A stretch of 64,000 nt of DNA from Fulvia fulva (lineage: Eukaryota; Ascomycota; Dothideomycetes; Mycosphaerellales; Mycosphaerellaceae). Positions 1 through 12,949 of the stretch are shown here, one piece after another (the first letter of the stretch is position 1; every line of letters begins with the position of its first letter). The position numbers and the translations under genes were made by a program. The notes beneath the pieces are model-generated. The model searched no databases. It had not been told where the DNA came from and was given only the letters and a program-made list of their open reading frames with translations. The DNA is taken from positions 3,596,001 to 3,660,000 of the forward strand of contig NC_063021.1 in NCBI RefSeq assembly GCF_020509005.1, in the 5' to 3' direction.

Positions 1-2755
1 TAACAGTATATTACGATCTCTTTCTAAGCATTATTATCGTCTACTACTAGCTACATCGGTGCACCCCTTCGTCGCTAATAAAACAAGAGCTTGTCTCTTA
101 AGTAGTACCGAGGACTCTTCTTAACGAGGTTTCGATACTTAGCCCGGGTGACCCCTTCCGGTCGTGTTCGATATACTAGAATATAAGCTATAAGCTCGGA
201 ATTGTTACTATACTAGGGTTCGAGGAGTCGTTTACGCTCTAGAATAACGGGGAAAGTATTAACTAGCTCGGCGTAACGGAAGAATTTGTCGTTAATTATC
301 TTATTAATGTTATCGCTAGGTTCCGTAACCTCCTTAGCTATAGGTAGTTTACGAGACAGTACATCCGGTCCGGAGTACTTCTTTCTATCGACATGCCTTA
401 CTTTAAAGGTATATAGCTAGATCTAAGTAACCTACCTTACTATTATAGAGTTTAGAATGTCGGATACTAGCCGATTTAACTACTATACTAGCGTTTTAGT
501 ATTAACTTCGAGGATAAAGTCTACTCCTACGAGGTAGCGCTATACCTTCTTAAGGCCCTTTAGTACTCCGAGGCACTCCCGCTTTCCTATATCGTACTTA
601 GCCTCGTTTACGTTCTAGGTACCGCTCTTATACCTTACCGGGTGTCTTCGTCGAGTGTTATCTAGTAATTCCTACGATATTATACAACCCTACCTAATGC
701 TACTCGCGTTGATAGAAACGAAGATCCTACTAGCTCCTAGGGCGTAGGAGATAGTTACTGACGCTAGTACTATTACTAAGAATCTTACTAGGTTCTCTTT
801 CGAGAACTACTTATTCTTAGTATAGATAAACTCGACGTCCTTCCTTAAAAGCTTATATATTAGCCGAGCGACGATTACGAACTAGGGGACCTAAATCCGG
901 AAGTAAATATATATCCTAATATAAACTCGAACGTCCTTTACGTACTTTAGGGTTAACTAGTTTAAGATCTTAGCTACTACCTTAGGATCTAGATAGCGGC
1001 CGCTCGGGCTAGTAATATAGCCTAGAATCTTTAGGGTCTTATAAAGCCACTACGACTTCTCCCCTACGACTACCGCTCCGGCCCTCTCTAGGTCCGTAAG
1101 AATAAGATTAAGGGACATAATATGTTCTACGACCTATTGTCGAAGGCTAGGCTCTACCTTAGCGTCACTATAGTCCTTAGTAGGACCTTTTACGCCGATA
1201 TCGTTAAGAAATAGTTTTGCTCGGTAAGAAATATAGTCTATTAACACCTTGGTTACTACCCGTACGAACTGAGTAACTGAGTTCGTCGTACCCTATAGTA
1301 ACGTTATATACCGTATAAGCCTAAGAGGCGTTATAAAGGCCGTCAAGTCTCGGCTACTTTCGTTAAGCGTGATCTAGTCGTACCCCGAAAACAAGTCTAC
1401 TAAAGAGGCTACTCTACACCTAGTAAAGTCTTCCGAGAACCCGTCCGTATCTAGAGGAATGTTCGTATCCCTTATTATCACCTCGTTTAAGAGTATAGCG
1501 GAGTTGATCAACCTATATAGTATAGCTTTACTATTTAGCTCGACTTTCTTCGCTACTAAGAACTAAGTATTCGTATAAGCACCTTGACTATACTTAAGAA
1601 TTCTGTTCTTAATTCGAGCGCGGATTATCTATTCTATAATCGCTCGTAAGCTTAGGTATAACCGAATGTTCCGCGCCTACTACGGTTTATACGTAATCGT
1701 TATCATCTTCTAAGGAGGTATAACATTATATCTAATCTACCGTATATAGCTAAAATCCTACGCTAGAACACCTTCTCGGTTAAAGAGCATTTTATTGAAC
1801 ATTTGTCTTTCCTTAGCCGAGAGAGCGATACTAACCTTAATACTAGCGAGCCTTTCGGGTGTGATCCTCGAGCCGCGCTCAAAACTAGAGAACTTTTTAA
1901 TAAGATACCTCCTATCGAACGGGCCTTACCCTACTAGTATTAGATATTCCTAGTAAAGGGCCTTCCGCTTCTAATCTATATCACTATCTACTTTCGACTA
2001 AGGCCTCTCGTAAACGCTCGCGTTAATAGGTCTTTTCTTATTAGCTTTACGCTTATATATAGTAAATATATACGGTATCCTAATACCGGGTCTATATAAC
2101 CCTACGTCTTGTTTCTAAGCCTACCTATTAATCTGGCCCTGTTTTAGGATCTCCGTATACTAGTCGCCCTATACGGAGTATATATTTGTAATGACCTACT
2201 CTCCTAGAGCGTTAGTAGTCACCTTAGCGCTTAAGTATTAGCGGTTCCCGAGCAGTCCTAGTAATTTCTTCGAATACGGGCTAAGGTCGAGGACATTTTC
2301 TCTTTATTATTATACGGGGCCGCGGTAGTTCTTAAAGTAGTCGAAGACAGTCGTGTCTATAGGCTTAGGTTTTAGCTTCGTTATACCTTCTTATCGATAT
2401 TAATACGCCGTATTATTAGAACACTTCGCCCCTAATTTATTTGCTAAGGTCTCCCCGACTAGACTCGAAAAGCGGACTTGTTTCAAAACCGGACTTCTAA
2501 TGCTTATAGCGGGTTAACGACCGTGAATTAACCCGCGTTCGTATTTTTCGAGGACTATAGAAGTTCTTAAAGAGTTTTGAACTTATTAGTACCTATAATA
2601 GCCGTAATTATTATACTTTCACCTTTCCTACTAGCGATTATTCCCTCCTATAATCGATCGTTGTAGTTACGGCCTATTAGTCGTACCTTTCTATACTAAG
2701 GGCGGCTAAGAATCGTAGGCGAATCTAGATTAGCGGAGACAAACATTTCGATCTA
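1..2755 (-). pseudogene. pol: G0 pol: reverse transcriptase, RNase H and start of integrase
   Basis: Reading the minus strand with TAG/TAA as Gln or Trp gives a Ty3/Gypsy polymerase. Near 1384-1419 is the RT block LVDLFSGYDQ, followed by TAFITPL and a TTxSVTQF-type block. Near 1180-1218 is FLNDIGVKG, where the catalytic FLDD has become FLND, as expected from RIP. An RNase H region follows (roughly 450-850). The pre-integrase region, with LLFYQRRRGAP and VVDDN near 20-90, reaches the window edge. Many TAG/TAA stops are present and nothing can be functional. The stretch 1500-2755 is the protease-RT linker, where I recognise no further domain. Confidence 0.8.
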
Positions 2756-2765
2756 GTAGTATATA
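2756..2765. repeat. Target-site duplication of LINE L1
   Basis: GTAGTATATA here is repeated at 7725-7734, at the other edge of LINE L1. It overlaps the tetranucleotide tail, so the exact TSD length is uncertain by a few bases. Confidence 0.65.
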
Positions 2766-2914
2766 GATAGATAGATTTGTTATTCCCCTGTTCTAGGACC
2801 CTATCCGGCCTATATAGGTATATATCTATTGTTATGTACAAAGGGAAACCCGAATAGGTGAAAACCCTTCCCGCCCCTAACTTCTCCTTATCTAGATTAG
2901 CTTTCCCTCTAAAC

Positions 2915-5900
2915 GTACGTAGTCTATATTACTACCCCGTTAGCCCCCGCTCCTAGCCGGTCTCGTCGCGCTACGTCGTGTCCTCTCTTCCTATACTACT
3001 CCTACTAGGCGGTACTGTTCTAGCTAGCCCTTCTCTAGTATCTAGTTCGTAATACGCCGTAGGTCCTTAGCGTTATTAAGAAGTGCCCTAATCGTCCGGT
3101 TCCTCGCCTTTACTATCTACTCCCCCCTTCCTAGCGACCACCTCGGACAGACGAGGAGTACGTGCCGTACGTTCTAGGAGCGATAGCCGTAGGGGCAGCT
3201 AGTATTCGTGTATCCTAGAACCTTCCTCTATAATAGGTACCCCTAGAGGCCGATGTGTTCGCTTCGTAGTTAGGTTACTATACTACTCTATACCCTCGTA
3301 AGGCGGTAGTAGATAAGTTTCGGGGGGTACTTGACCGCGGATTTTGTAGCTAACTATTCCTTAGGTTGTCCCGCTAGCTAAGGGCGTCTACTATACCCTA
3401 CAACCTAGTTGTTCTACCTCTCTTTCTATAGTTACTCTATAAACGATTTCTTACCTTCCTATTATATTACTAGCTATTCGTCCCTTACCCGGTAGTTCGG
3501 CTCGTTTCCGGGTCGAATGCCCCTATACGCTAGTACTAATTCGCGGGCCCTTACGACTATACTAGCGATGACCTTCTATACTAGGTACTATGCCGACTTG
3601 CCTAAGTAGGAGGTCCGTAGTCCCTAGATATATAGGTCGATCGGCGGTATAGCGGTCTCGTACTTAAGCATCCTCGTTAGTATCGACTTATATACCCCGG
3701 TAACCTTCCTTAGGCATTAGTTTTGGATCTTCGCTAGCGGCGCGACGAGTCCCTTCGATAGGTAGGCCCTCTCGCCTAAGGACTATACTTGGCTACTATA
3801 GGTAAGGACTGGCCGTATAATAGCCGTATATAGAAGTCGTAACTACCGGAAGTCCGCCCCCTATATAGACGTAGTGAGCCTCTAGTATAATGCTATATTC
3901 TGTTTAGCTTTCCGTAATATTTCCTATACGTACTTCCTCTACCGTAGCGCCGGGTCTACCTATAGTCCGGGGGTCCTAAGCTGATTTGCCGGGTTAGTCG
4001 TATACCCCTATATCTAGATAGAAGCTTGTATATTATAGAACCGTGGCCGGCGCGTAAAGTGTATTAGATTGTACTTTTCTAAGGCAAACCGAGCCCCGTA
4101 CTTCCTAGCCTAGTCCTCGTAGATCTTGTGCTTCTCTTCTAGTAGCCTATAGTTCTCCTTAGTCGAGGAAGACTACGCTAGGATGTTCGTATCGTCTACG
4201 AAGCCGCTCGTAGCGGTGTTCTAGGATTCTAGGGCTAGGAGTAGCGTCGCTATAAAGAAGAGGAACAGAATAGGTACTAGCGTTAAGCCTTACGGGATTC
4301 TAGTATAGACTACTTGAAATGGGCTTCTATACTAGCCGACTAGGATCGACGTACTACGGTTTTAGAGGTAGGACCGTACGAAGTTGACAAGCCACTTAGG
4401 GAGTCCTTTCGACCTTAGGATATAGAGTAGCCGCGGGTATAACACGTAGTCGAAGGCTCCCGATATGTCTAGGCTAAGTAAGGAAGCCACCTTGTCCCTA
4501 TTCTTATACTAGATAGCCTTTACCTAAGAGGTGATAAGTTCTATCGCGGATAGCGTCGATCGCTATAGGCGCGTACCTATCTAGGTGTCCGGGAGTAGGG
4601 AGTGTTCCTCTACCGCCTCGGAGAGTCTCGTTATAACTAGCTTCTTAAGCGCCTTCCTAAGAGTGTTAAGGAGCGTAATTAGGCGGTACGACTTTACCTA
4701 CGTATAGTCTTCCTTCGACGGCTTACGTAGGACCACTGTCGTCGATTGTTTAAAAGCTATCGGGTAGTATCCGGTCTATAGGCAGGCGTTAAAGATCGCT
4801 ATAACTACTAGGGCTAGTTGATCTCTACACTTCTTTAGTAGCTCGTTTAGGATCCTATCCGGCCCCGGGGCTTTCTTCGCCGGCAACTTCCTTAGTATAG
4901 CGGCAACTTCTCCCTCGGACACCTCCTATTAGACCGCGATACTAGGGGCTAGGGGAGTAGAGCTATTTATGTCGCTTAGATTAGCCTCGACTAGGGGCGG
5001 GAAGAACTTACTAGCTAGTAGATGCGCCTTGGCCTCGGGGTCGCTAACCGGGCTACTAGGCGATTGTAGCGCTAGGATAGAGAAGGAGGGGCCCTATATA
5101 GGGTCCTGTCGGGCCCATTTCGCTAGCTTCTACATCCTCTCTAGCTTACCGGCGATTTCTTCTACTATAGCCCTCTAGCCGACTGCTTTCTCCCTTCGTA
5201 TTATAGCTTTCTTCTATTAGTATGCCTCCCTATATACGTTCTAGGCCTCCTCGCTATAGCTACTCGTCTATACCCGGCGGGCTCTCCTCGCTTCTCTTAC
5301 TACCGTAGTACACTCCGGCGTCTAGTATAGTTTAGACTATATCGTTAGTTAGGTAAGCGGAACGTGAAGTAAGGTCGCTTTTCTTATTTCGTCTATCAAC
5401 CCCTAGACTGCTTCGTCTATCTCGTCTTTACTATTGTATTACTACTACGCGATCTGGACTAGCCTCTTAGAGTTATCGAGGTACGCCTAGATGTTAGCCT
5501 AGTAGGCCTTTCCCTAGTTTGGCTTAGGGGTTCTCGCTAGTGTACGTTATATCTATATCGTAATAGAGGTCCTAACTAGTATATAGTCTAACGACGCCTC
5601 GAGTTTATGTTCGATCCTATAGTAGGTTACCGTATAGTAGTAGCTATCTGAGATCTAGGAGAGGTCGATCGTGCCTTAGAGTCCCCCTCTCTTCTAGGTG
5701 CCTAGGTCCTTCGGGGTATTAAGGGCAATTACGTTACTTACTATTAAGTCGAGTACTTCGTCGGCTATAGAGTACGGCTATATAAGGCTTTCCTAGGAAG
5801 GGTAGTATATATTAAAGTCTCCTACTACGATGTGGTACCCTTGTCTCTTATACGCACTATCTAGGTGTCTATAGACCCCTAGGTCGCGGCTAGACCTCGA

Positions 5901-6260
5901 GGCTAGCGGTTGTATATATAGGTTGTATATCTAGGTACTACCTACGTAGAGGGAGGTAATATCGCCCCCGCCTTCTTCGTCTACGTAGTACACTACCTCC
6001 TAGTCGGATTCTAGTATATCCTTACTAACATAGAAGCACGTACGGGGTCTGCCGTCGCCTCGTAGGCATGTCGTATAGCCTAGTGACTTGTAGGTCGTTA
6101 GTCTCTTATAGTACGGGTTAATCTATAGCTCCTAGATTGCAAGGACGTAGTAGACGCGCGGGTCCGCCTCGTATAGGAAATGGTTCTAGACTATATCCTT
6201 ACTATAGTTAACGTTATACTAGATGATACTAAGCGTGTCGAGGCTAGTTATCGGCATCGA
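2915..6260 (-). pseudogene. L1 ORF2: endonuclease, reverse transcriptase, C-terminal Cys/His region
   Basis: Collinear with L2 ORF2 (37380-40720). On the minus strand the endonuclease is at the right and the RT in the middle. The FVDD catalytic motif lies near 4188-4207 (its complement reads GTCGTCTACGAAGCC), and a Cys/His-rich CPYG block lies near 3150. The family nicks target DNA and primes cDNA synthesis on the nick. Numerous TAG/TAA codons destroy it. Boundaries are approximate because they were transferred from L2. Confidence 0.78.
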
Positions 6261-7560
6261 CAATTATTTCCTCTATATCGTCCTATGTCCTACTACCCTA
6301 TACGTCCTAGTCTACGCCTATCGGCTATATACTAAAGGGGAGCCGGGCCTAGTTAGATTCCCTCGCCGTAGCTAGTAGAGTACGTGGCCTCCCGTACGCC
6401 CTAGGTTACGTATCCTTTATATCGTTCTCGGCCCTAGGGCGCTTATGCCCGACCGCCGCTAGTTAGTTCCGGTATAGGCTAGCCTTACGGTCGCCGTAGA
6501 ATCTTAGGGCGACGGTTCTGTTTATAATTGCCTTGTTTTTCGCTAGTTTCCGCTATAGGCATTCCGTACTATACGATAGGTAGTGCCCCGGACAGTTCGC
6601 GTACCGTCTCGTAGTCGATATATAGTCCCTAGATATATAGTCTCCTATATAGTTCGAGTAGGCCTACTTGTTTATACACGTATAGGTTTGGTGTCTATAC
6701 TATTAGCATTTGAAGCATTAGAGGACACGAAAGGATAAGGAGTGCTTTTCTACTATCTTAAGGCTATATTGCTAGACTAGGCCTTGTTCTATCGCTAGAT
6801 CCGCCGCTTTCGCGTCTTATAGCTATACTATTAGCGCCGAGGCCTTCTTGCCTTCTAGCCATTTCCTATAGAGCCAAGTCGCCTTCTAGATTAGAGAGTT
6901 AAGAGTGACCGGGTTGTCCTCTTAGAGAGCGCGTAGGTAACCCTAGTTAGTTAGGTCAAACTCCTTAGGCATATCGTAGACTAGGATCGTAAATTGTTTC
7001 GTTAAGACCTTCGCTAATGCCGTGACCTTAGATGCCTACTATAGCTATGCCTCTAGGTGCCTCCTAGTAGTAGTAGAGCTAGTATAGATCTATAGAGTGC
7101 CGTTAGACTATTAGTTCACTACGACCACCCCTAGTTAGTTAATTCGTTAGGCGAGCTCCTTGTTCGATAGCTTCGTAACTTCGGCCTAGTCTTCCTTTAC
7201 TACAATACGGATCGTAACTATATCGTACGTTAGGCGGGGGCCTAGTATCGATGCCGCGACCGATGCCTAGCTATAGAGGTGTTGATTCCGGGTGGCCTTA
7301 CTAATCGCCTAGGACGTCGTCCTTATTTCTTGTTACCCTCGGTAATACGATAGTATAAGCGCCGTACGTAGCTAAGTGATCATTACCTATAGAGACCGGT
7401 AAGGGAGCTAATCGTTAGTTTCTATACTTTTTACGTCCTCTATAAGTTGCTACTAGTTTTCTTAGGGGGGCTTCGCCTATAGGGCCGTAGGCGCCGTTAG
7501 TACCGTAGCCTAGGCTACTATTGCCTAGGAGTTGCCTAATGTAGCTAGGCACCTCCGCGG
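6260..7560 (-). pseudogene. L1 ORF1: gag-like RNA-binding protein
   Basis: Collinear with L2 ORF1. The zinc-knuckle block CFKC lies near 6690-6725 on the minus strand. The role in this family is RNP formation with the element RNA. It is disrupted by RIP stops, and no start codon can be assigned. Confidence 0.7.
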
Positions 7561-7734
7561 CGTTTAGAGCTGAAGAAATAGGGTGAGGAGAGCTTTAAGC
7601 TGTCTAGATTAAATAAGGTAGAACTCCCTTAGTCCTAGGGGCAGTGGCCTGCTTTGTATATCGTTAGAATAGCCTTAATAAGAGCTTTCGAATGTGTCTT
7701 GTTTTGGCGTAGAGATCGATTCTCGTAGTATATA

Positions 7735-9353
7735 CCAAATACCTAAGTATTAAGCTTTAAAATTACCCCCTTGAACTTTACTCTTCTACCCGCTCCTCGA
7801 AAGGACAAGTAGGCGCTAGGTACGATAGGCAAGCCAAACTTATATACTATCTTCGGGCTAATAATATTGACTTTAGATCCCTCGTTAAGTAGGGCTCGAG
7901 TCTAACCTTTACTAGTCCTAAGCTCGGTAACTACCTAAGGGCTAGGTACTATTACAAACTCGTCTAGTATACTAGAGAGACCGATCTTTTCAATGTTCTC
8001 GTACAACTCGGCGGTAGCGATAGTATCCTTACTACATAACATCGTTAAGAACATACCTATAAAGCGAGCTTAATAATCATCCCAAAAGACTGCTTTATTA
8101 GCCTCTTCTCCCTCGTCTTTATAGGTAGCGACATAACTCGTACGGACTTTAGTCCCTTCTTAGCTAGCTAACTTACGGACGGTAGTAAGCTTAGACTATA
8201 GATTAGGGGTATTTACTACTCTCCTAAATAAGGTAGTCTTAAACTAGCGGCGATATCGAAACTAGTCCCGGGTATTAACGTTTAGAAACGTAGTCTAAAG
8301 GATTTAATTAATCTAATAGGTCACTCCCTCCTCCTTAGTAACGGGCCTATCTCCTATACCGTACTATCGGACGTAGTTATTAATCCTTATCGTCTTTATA
8401 TTCTATAGCCGTTTACGCTATACGAATAGAGTATTAATAGGCCCTACCGGCTGTTCTAAGGGCGTAGGCCTTGACTTAGCTCGAGGCTTAGGTGTCCTTC
8501 TAAGAGTCTCCCCTAACGCTACCGTTAACTAGCTTCTACTAGCCCTAGAACCGGCGTCTCTAATCATCTCTACCTCCTACTAACCGAGTTCGTCCTACTA
8601 GATCTCCTCTTTAAGTTCTTATTATATAGCTTTAGCGGCCTCGGCTCGTACCCTTAATACCTATATACTAGACCTAGTTCGAGGATTCGGGTTCTTTATA
8701 ATTCCTACTAGAGCTTTACCTCGAGATTTATTACTCTAGATTAGGTAGGCCTTAACCTTAACCTCGTCGTAGTTTATAATCCTATACCCTTATAGAGCCG
8801 GCTCTTCTTCTTCCTTAAACTAGATCTAGTAACTACTAGCGGCCGTCGGTTACTACCTAGATCTAACATCTTAAGGGCCGTATTCTATAAGGTGTCGGTT
8901 ATTAGGTAGAGGTTTAGAGTAGTTAGGAAGCTTTACGCTTAAGATACTAGTATAATCTCGACCTATCTATTATTTCCGAAGTGTAGGGATTTTCATGTCC
9001 TTATTAAATAGAATCGGGCTATAGTGTTCCTTAAGCTACGGAAGTATATAAAGGAGCTTAGGTTTACTATAGTCCCGTCGGAAGTTAAACTTAGGGGGAT
9101 TTAGATCGGTCTTCTTCCCTAGGTACTACTAGTTGTTCGTCGCTAAAAAGACATACCCTTATAAGATAAGGAATAGTATCGCGGGGCACCTATTAGCCTA
9201 ATGTTCCGTACTACTATAGTTATAATAGTACCTATTAAGCGCTTTAGACTACTTACGGTTTTATAACTACGGGCGCTATATTAAGTAAACCTATAGTCTA
9301 GGTACGCGATCGGGGTTCTCTAGTTATATAGACCTTTGATTTTCACTAGGATT
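7735..9353 (-). pseudogene. gag: G0 gag C-terminus and aspartic protease
   Basis: Continuation of the G0 gag frame from 57665. Near 9190-9235 the minus strand encodes a nucleocapsid knuckle reading YYNYxSTExQANRCP, best explained as a CX2CX4HX4C knuckle whose Cys codons became Tyr by RIP. Near 7850-7990 is a retroviral-type protease block with NEGSKVNII then FGLPI (the DxGSxxNxI form found in some fungal Gypsy elements, first Asp now Asn). The frame then runs into the L1 insertion point and resumes at 2755. Confidence 0.75.
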
Positions 9354-9358
9354 AAAGG
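9354..9358. repeat. Target-site duplication of Gypsy G1 (AAAGG)
   Basis: AAAGG directly before the left G1 LTR is repeated at 57660-57664 directly after the right LTR, 48.3 kb away. The duplicated bases lie in the G0 gag frame. Confidence 0.9.
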
Positions 9359-9554
9359 TGTTACGGTATAGCCCTTCGGCCTACGGCCTTCGGGTCACGT
9401 GACTTCGTAAATATAACGTAACGCCTCGGCTCGGCGAACGTCGCGCTTATCTTCGATACGCGCCTTAGCTAGAACTTCTCTTCTCCGTAGAACTTATTTA
9501 ATTACTTAGCTACGATACCCTTTTATCTACCGAGAGTAGCCTAGACCCGTATTA
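9359..9554 (+). repeat. G1 5' LTR
   Basis: Starts TGTTACGG and ends CGTATTA. The 3' LTR starts TATCACGG, so the ancestral start was probably TGTCACGG. It has a CG-rich hairpin-prone start and a GTCACGTGAC palindrome (E-box-like CACGTG core) retained in both LTRs. The sequence right after it (TTAAGTTCTACC) did not match a tRNA that I recognise. Confidence 0.88.
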
Positions 9555-10139
9555 TTAAGTTCTACCGCTCTTAATCCCTCTATAGTAAGTACGCGTATTA
9601 TCGGCGATATTACCGACCGGTTTACGACACTTTAGTAGGAGTTAGCGAATAAGACCCCGAGTTCGAGGCAGATTATAGTAGTATAATCGGGTGTCCTATA
9701 TACGTAGGAAGTGTATAGAAGAGGAGGATACGATATAGTTAGTCGTAGACACTTTTATAGGAGTTCGTCGAGATACGTAGGATTAATATTAATATCCGCC
9801 GAACCGTCGAGGATTCGAGATAGCCGTAACTATAGCTACCGATAATTACGAACCGTAACCGTAGTAGACCTAATAGAATGATAGAAGTTAGACTATAGTC
9901 GATAGCTAAGATTAGACCTACTAGATACGATAAGTAACGGCGGATTAATAGTAGAAGACGGAATTCACGTATACGACTCTTAAGACTAAGTACGACCGGC
10001 GTGAGCGTATTTACTAACAAGATAGAGGATAGGGTATATCGTCGAGAGTAGATAGGTAGGGAGGCTAGTACGCGCCGCTCGACCTATCGTATACTATACC
10101 CCTAGATTCTATAGAAGATAGTAAAGGCGCTTAGTTCCG

Positions 10140-11900
10140 ATACGATCTATAAGCATTTAAGCTATATACCTACGAAGAGTTAGCGGCGTTAGTTAAGAAG
10201 AGACCTAAAGCTTAGCTTAATGTCCTCGACTTTAGGATATAGATATATACTTATAGTAAGGCCTTACCTAAGAACTCTCGTGACCGAGTTATTAACCTAA
10301 CGGGTAAGAAAGTCAACCTCGAGACAGCCCTTTAGTAAGAAAAGGGGGACTCGGAAGAAGCGGCGGGTATTATTAAAGGTCTGACCGTTTAGAACGAGGA
10401 AAAGGATAGGCGAATTTAAGAACTAGAAGCTAAGGTATAGACTAAGGACGGCGATACGGAAGATACTATAGTAGAAATCGAGAGCCTATAAGAGGATAAT
10501 AACACTTAGCGTAGGTTAGTCGAGAGTCTAAAGTAGCGTATTAAGGAGCTCGGAGCACTTTAGAAGTAATAGTAATAGCCGGAGAGACTAACGACACTAG
10601 CTCGCTAGCCCTCTAAGCTACGCGCCCTCCTAGATTTACGAAAGAAGGACGTAGGAAACACTCTAAATGTTCGCGTCAATACGTATATAGAGAAAGTCCT
10701 ACTATAAGGGCTCGGAACTACGCTACTATAACGTACGGCTAGCGCGCTAGGCGGGCGTAGGTAAGAAGTCGAATTTATAGGTATTAATAACTTCGAGACC
10801 GCTTACGACGATAGTATCCGTAATATACGTGTATCGACTCTATACTAGTTTATATTAGGGGGTCTCGGTAGGTTTGGCGACGCTAATAATACGACTAATC
10901 TATACGCGCGTCCTTTTACCCCTACCCTAACTTTAGGTACGTAGTCTATAAAGTCTATTAACACATCTTAGAAGAACCCTATTAAGGTTCTACCTGTCTT
11001 CTACGCCGACCTAAAGGAAGATAAGGTCAGCTATATTAAGTAGCGTAAGAAGGTTAGCGAGTACCTACTTATAGAACCTAATCGATCGGATGCCGAATTA
11101 TATATTATATTCTACGGTCTAGTAGGTACGAACGATCTTAGCCGTATCCGACCTTATAAGCCTAGTATTAAGCATTGGAATAAGGCTCTCGAGATCCTCG
11201 ACTTATCGTATAGCGACTACTTCGAGAAGCGTCGTTACCGTAAGGCCTTTTACGAACTCGAATAGAAGTAGGGTAAGAAGTTTAACCTCTTCTATACGAA
11301 GTTTTCCGAGTATACGTACTACCTTAGGAAGTATACTACTAAGGACGGGCGCGAGGAACTAATAGAGAACCTTAAGGAGAAGATTCTTCTACGTCTATAC
11401 GCGAAGATCGCGGGTATACGGTTTAGGAGCCTAACCGAGATAGAAGATACTCTCCGTAATATCGAGATCGACCTTAATAATATACCGCGCTAGTAGTAGT
11501 AACTACCCGGTAAGAAGCTAAGTAGAGGAGGCTAGACCGGTAGCTAAGGTAACGCGCGACTAGGTTCCTCCGGTAGTACTAGAGGCGGCGGCGGCGGTCG
11601 AGGACCTATAGGCAAGCCGTATAGCGAGCGTATAGACGAGAAGGTGTACTAGTAGTACGATATAGTAGCCGCTAAGCGTACTAGCTTAACATATCGCAAG
11701 CTTACGAAGAATAAAGCGGCGTACTAGAAGGAAAAGACGTTCTACTACGTATATAAGAGCCCGGACTATAACTAGTAGTACCGATCTTACGAATAGTTCT
11801 AGTTCCGTAAGGGTAATACTAGAGGTAATATAGCTACTACGGTCGACTAGAACCTTATCGACTTCTAGACCCGTCTAAGAAGAACGAAGCTACGAAGTAC
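10140..11900 (+). pseudogene. gag: G1 gag: capsid/nucleocapsid polyprotein
   Basis: The plus strand, read through TAG/TAA, gives a charged coiled-coil-like N-terminus (KDRRIQELEAKV and ESLKQRIKEL near 10380-10560). A capsid-like region follows (LPVFYADLKEDKVSYI near 10990, FEKRRYRKAFYELE near 11230), then a Gly/Arg-rich patch (RGGGGGRGP near 11585). A degenerate knuckle near 11745-11800 has its Cys codons changed to Tyr. The family role is virus-like particle assembly and RNA packaging. It is riddled with RIP stops and the start codon is not identifiable. Confidence 0.75.
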
Positions 11901-12611
11901 GTAAAAGCGACTCTAGACCTAAACGGTCACGTCGAAGAATTGAACTACTTTATTACTAGTATTAAGTATAACTTTATTCTTAGTATACCGTAGGTATAGA
12001 AGTACCTACTAGACTTCGGGAACTAGACGAATACCGTTATATTCACGTCTTACTATAGAGACTATTACGAAAGAATACTAACGATAGTACGCTATTAACT
12101 AGAAAAACAAGCTCGGTAGTAACAGCGTGCCGATCGGATAGACGTAACGGCAATTATAGGCATTGACATCTCGTCTATAAGTACTACGGAGGCCGTAGAA
12201 TGTCTAGAAGATTAGCTTAAAGAGGGCTAATAACTATAAGAAGGCTACCTAATTTAGGAGTAGAATAACGACGCGCTACCTATAACTAAGGAGGAGGCTA
12301 TAGAAGAAGTTAGTATATAGCTCAGCGCTATAGTAGCGTCCGATTTCTAACAATATATAAAAGGCAAAGACGAAGTAGACCTAGATATATCGCTTCCGCG
12401 TAAATTTAAGTCGCGACGTAAGGCCCTCGTTCTACGTATAGGAGACGATACCTTACCTCCTTATTATAAAGGAGACGACCTTGCTATCGACTTTGACCTA
12501 GGTACTAAGCTGCCTTTCGCTCGACTATATCTAATAAGCCTATAGGAGCTCGAAGTCCTAAAGAAGTATATCGACAACTTAAAGGCGAAAGGCAGAATTA
12601 GAGAAAGTACG
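11880..12611 (+). pseudogene. pol: G1 pol, first part: protease and RT run-in
   Basis: A retropepsin-type tail reads FILSIPQVQKY then DFGN and VIFTSYYRDYY near 11960-12070, matching the ILGMPWLxxxNPxIDW...F.SxYC pattern of chromoviral proteases after Cys/Trp loss. A linker follows, then RKFKSRRKALVL and LPPYYKGDDL near 12395-12480, and GRIRESTLR ending at the Copia A TSD. The frame resumes at 18241 and then at 54271. Confidence 0.72.
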
Positions 12612-12616
12612 TTACG
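12612..12616. repeat. Target-site duplication of Copia A (TTACG)
   Basis: TTACG precedes the Copia A 5' LTR and is repeated exactly at 18236-18240 after its 3' LTR. Confidence 0.92.
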
Positions 12617-12851
12617 TATTAAGATATAGCATCTTAAAGGGAGTCAACGATTAGGAAGTGATCTAGTAGCCTAAGGCATCTACGATGACTCAGCTTATAG
12701 GGAGATACCTTCTCTCCTCTTTAGCTTAGATAGATATCTAACACAATCAATATATTAGTTCCTAATATATTACTATATACTCGTGCTATTAGTCAGTTAA
12801 AGATTGATCTCTTACTCCACTCCGCTACTATCTACCCGTACCTATTTAACA
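12617..12851 (+). repeat. Copia A 5' LTR
   Basis: 235 bp, starting TATTAAGATATAGC (TGTTAAGATGTAGC in the 3' copy) and ending TTTAACA. It differs from the 3' LTR mainly at CpA/TpG sites, for example at its start. Confidence 0.9.
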
Positions 12852-12866
12852 GGTTATAAGCCCGGG
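12852..12866 (+). promoter_or_regulatory. Copia A primer-binding site (initiator tRNA-Met anticodon region)
   Basis: GGTTATAAGCCCGGG directly follows the LTR. With one RIP change reverted (TATAAG from TATGAG), it complements the anticodon arm of initiator tRNA-Met (GGGCUCAUAACC), the half-tRNA priming used by Copia-type elements. The same site occurs in Copia B and C3. Confidence 0.65.
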
Positions 12867-12949
12867 TTTATATAGGAATAAGAGTAACCTATATCAGTAT
12901 AGGTTACTTATATCCCTTACTATCGTAGTAGAAAACATCTAGGAATCAG

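Larger units (their letters stand above)
2766..7724 (-). mobile_element. LINE L1 (Tad-like non-LTR retrotransposon)
   Basis: Full-length LINE on the minus strand inserted between the protease and RT of G0. It is the inverted counterpart of LINE L2 (35910-40871), the same length within a few bases. The 3' end (left) is a short (ATAG/CTAT)n repeat rather than poly(A). It carries ORF1 with zinc knuckles, then ORF2 with AP-endonuclease and RT. It is saturated with RIP stops. The two copies differ in the last few bases at the 5' end, as is usual for target-primed reverse transcription. Confidence 0.88.

Noticed and set aside
4969..5178. 69-codon ORF in L1, with a 79-codon version at 38459-38698 in L2
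   Set aside because: Antisense to LINE ORF2. Open only because RIP stops fall in the sense strand.
9739..10020. 93-codon minus-strand ORF upstream of G1 gag
   Set aside because: Leu/Ile/Arg-rich translation arising from TpA- and CpG-rich RIP sequence on the non-coding strand of the G1 leader/gag. No start context or domain.
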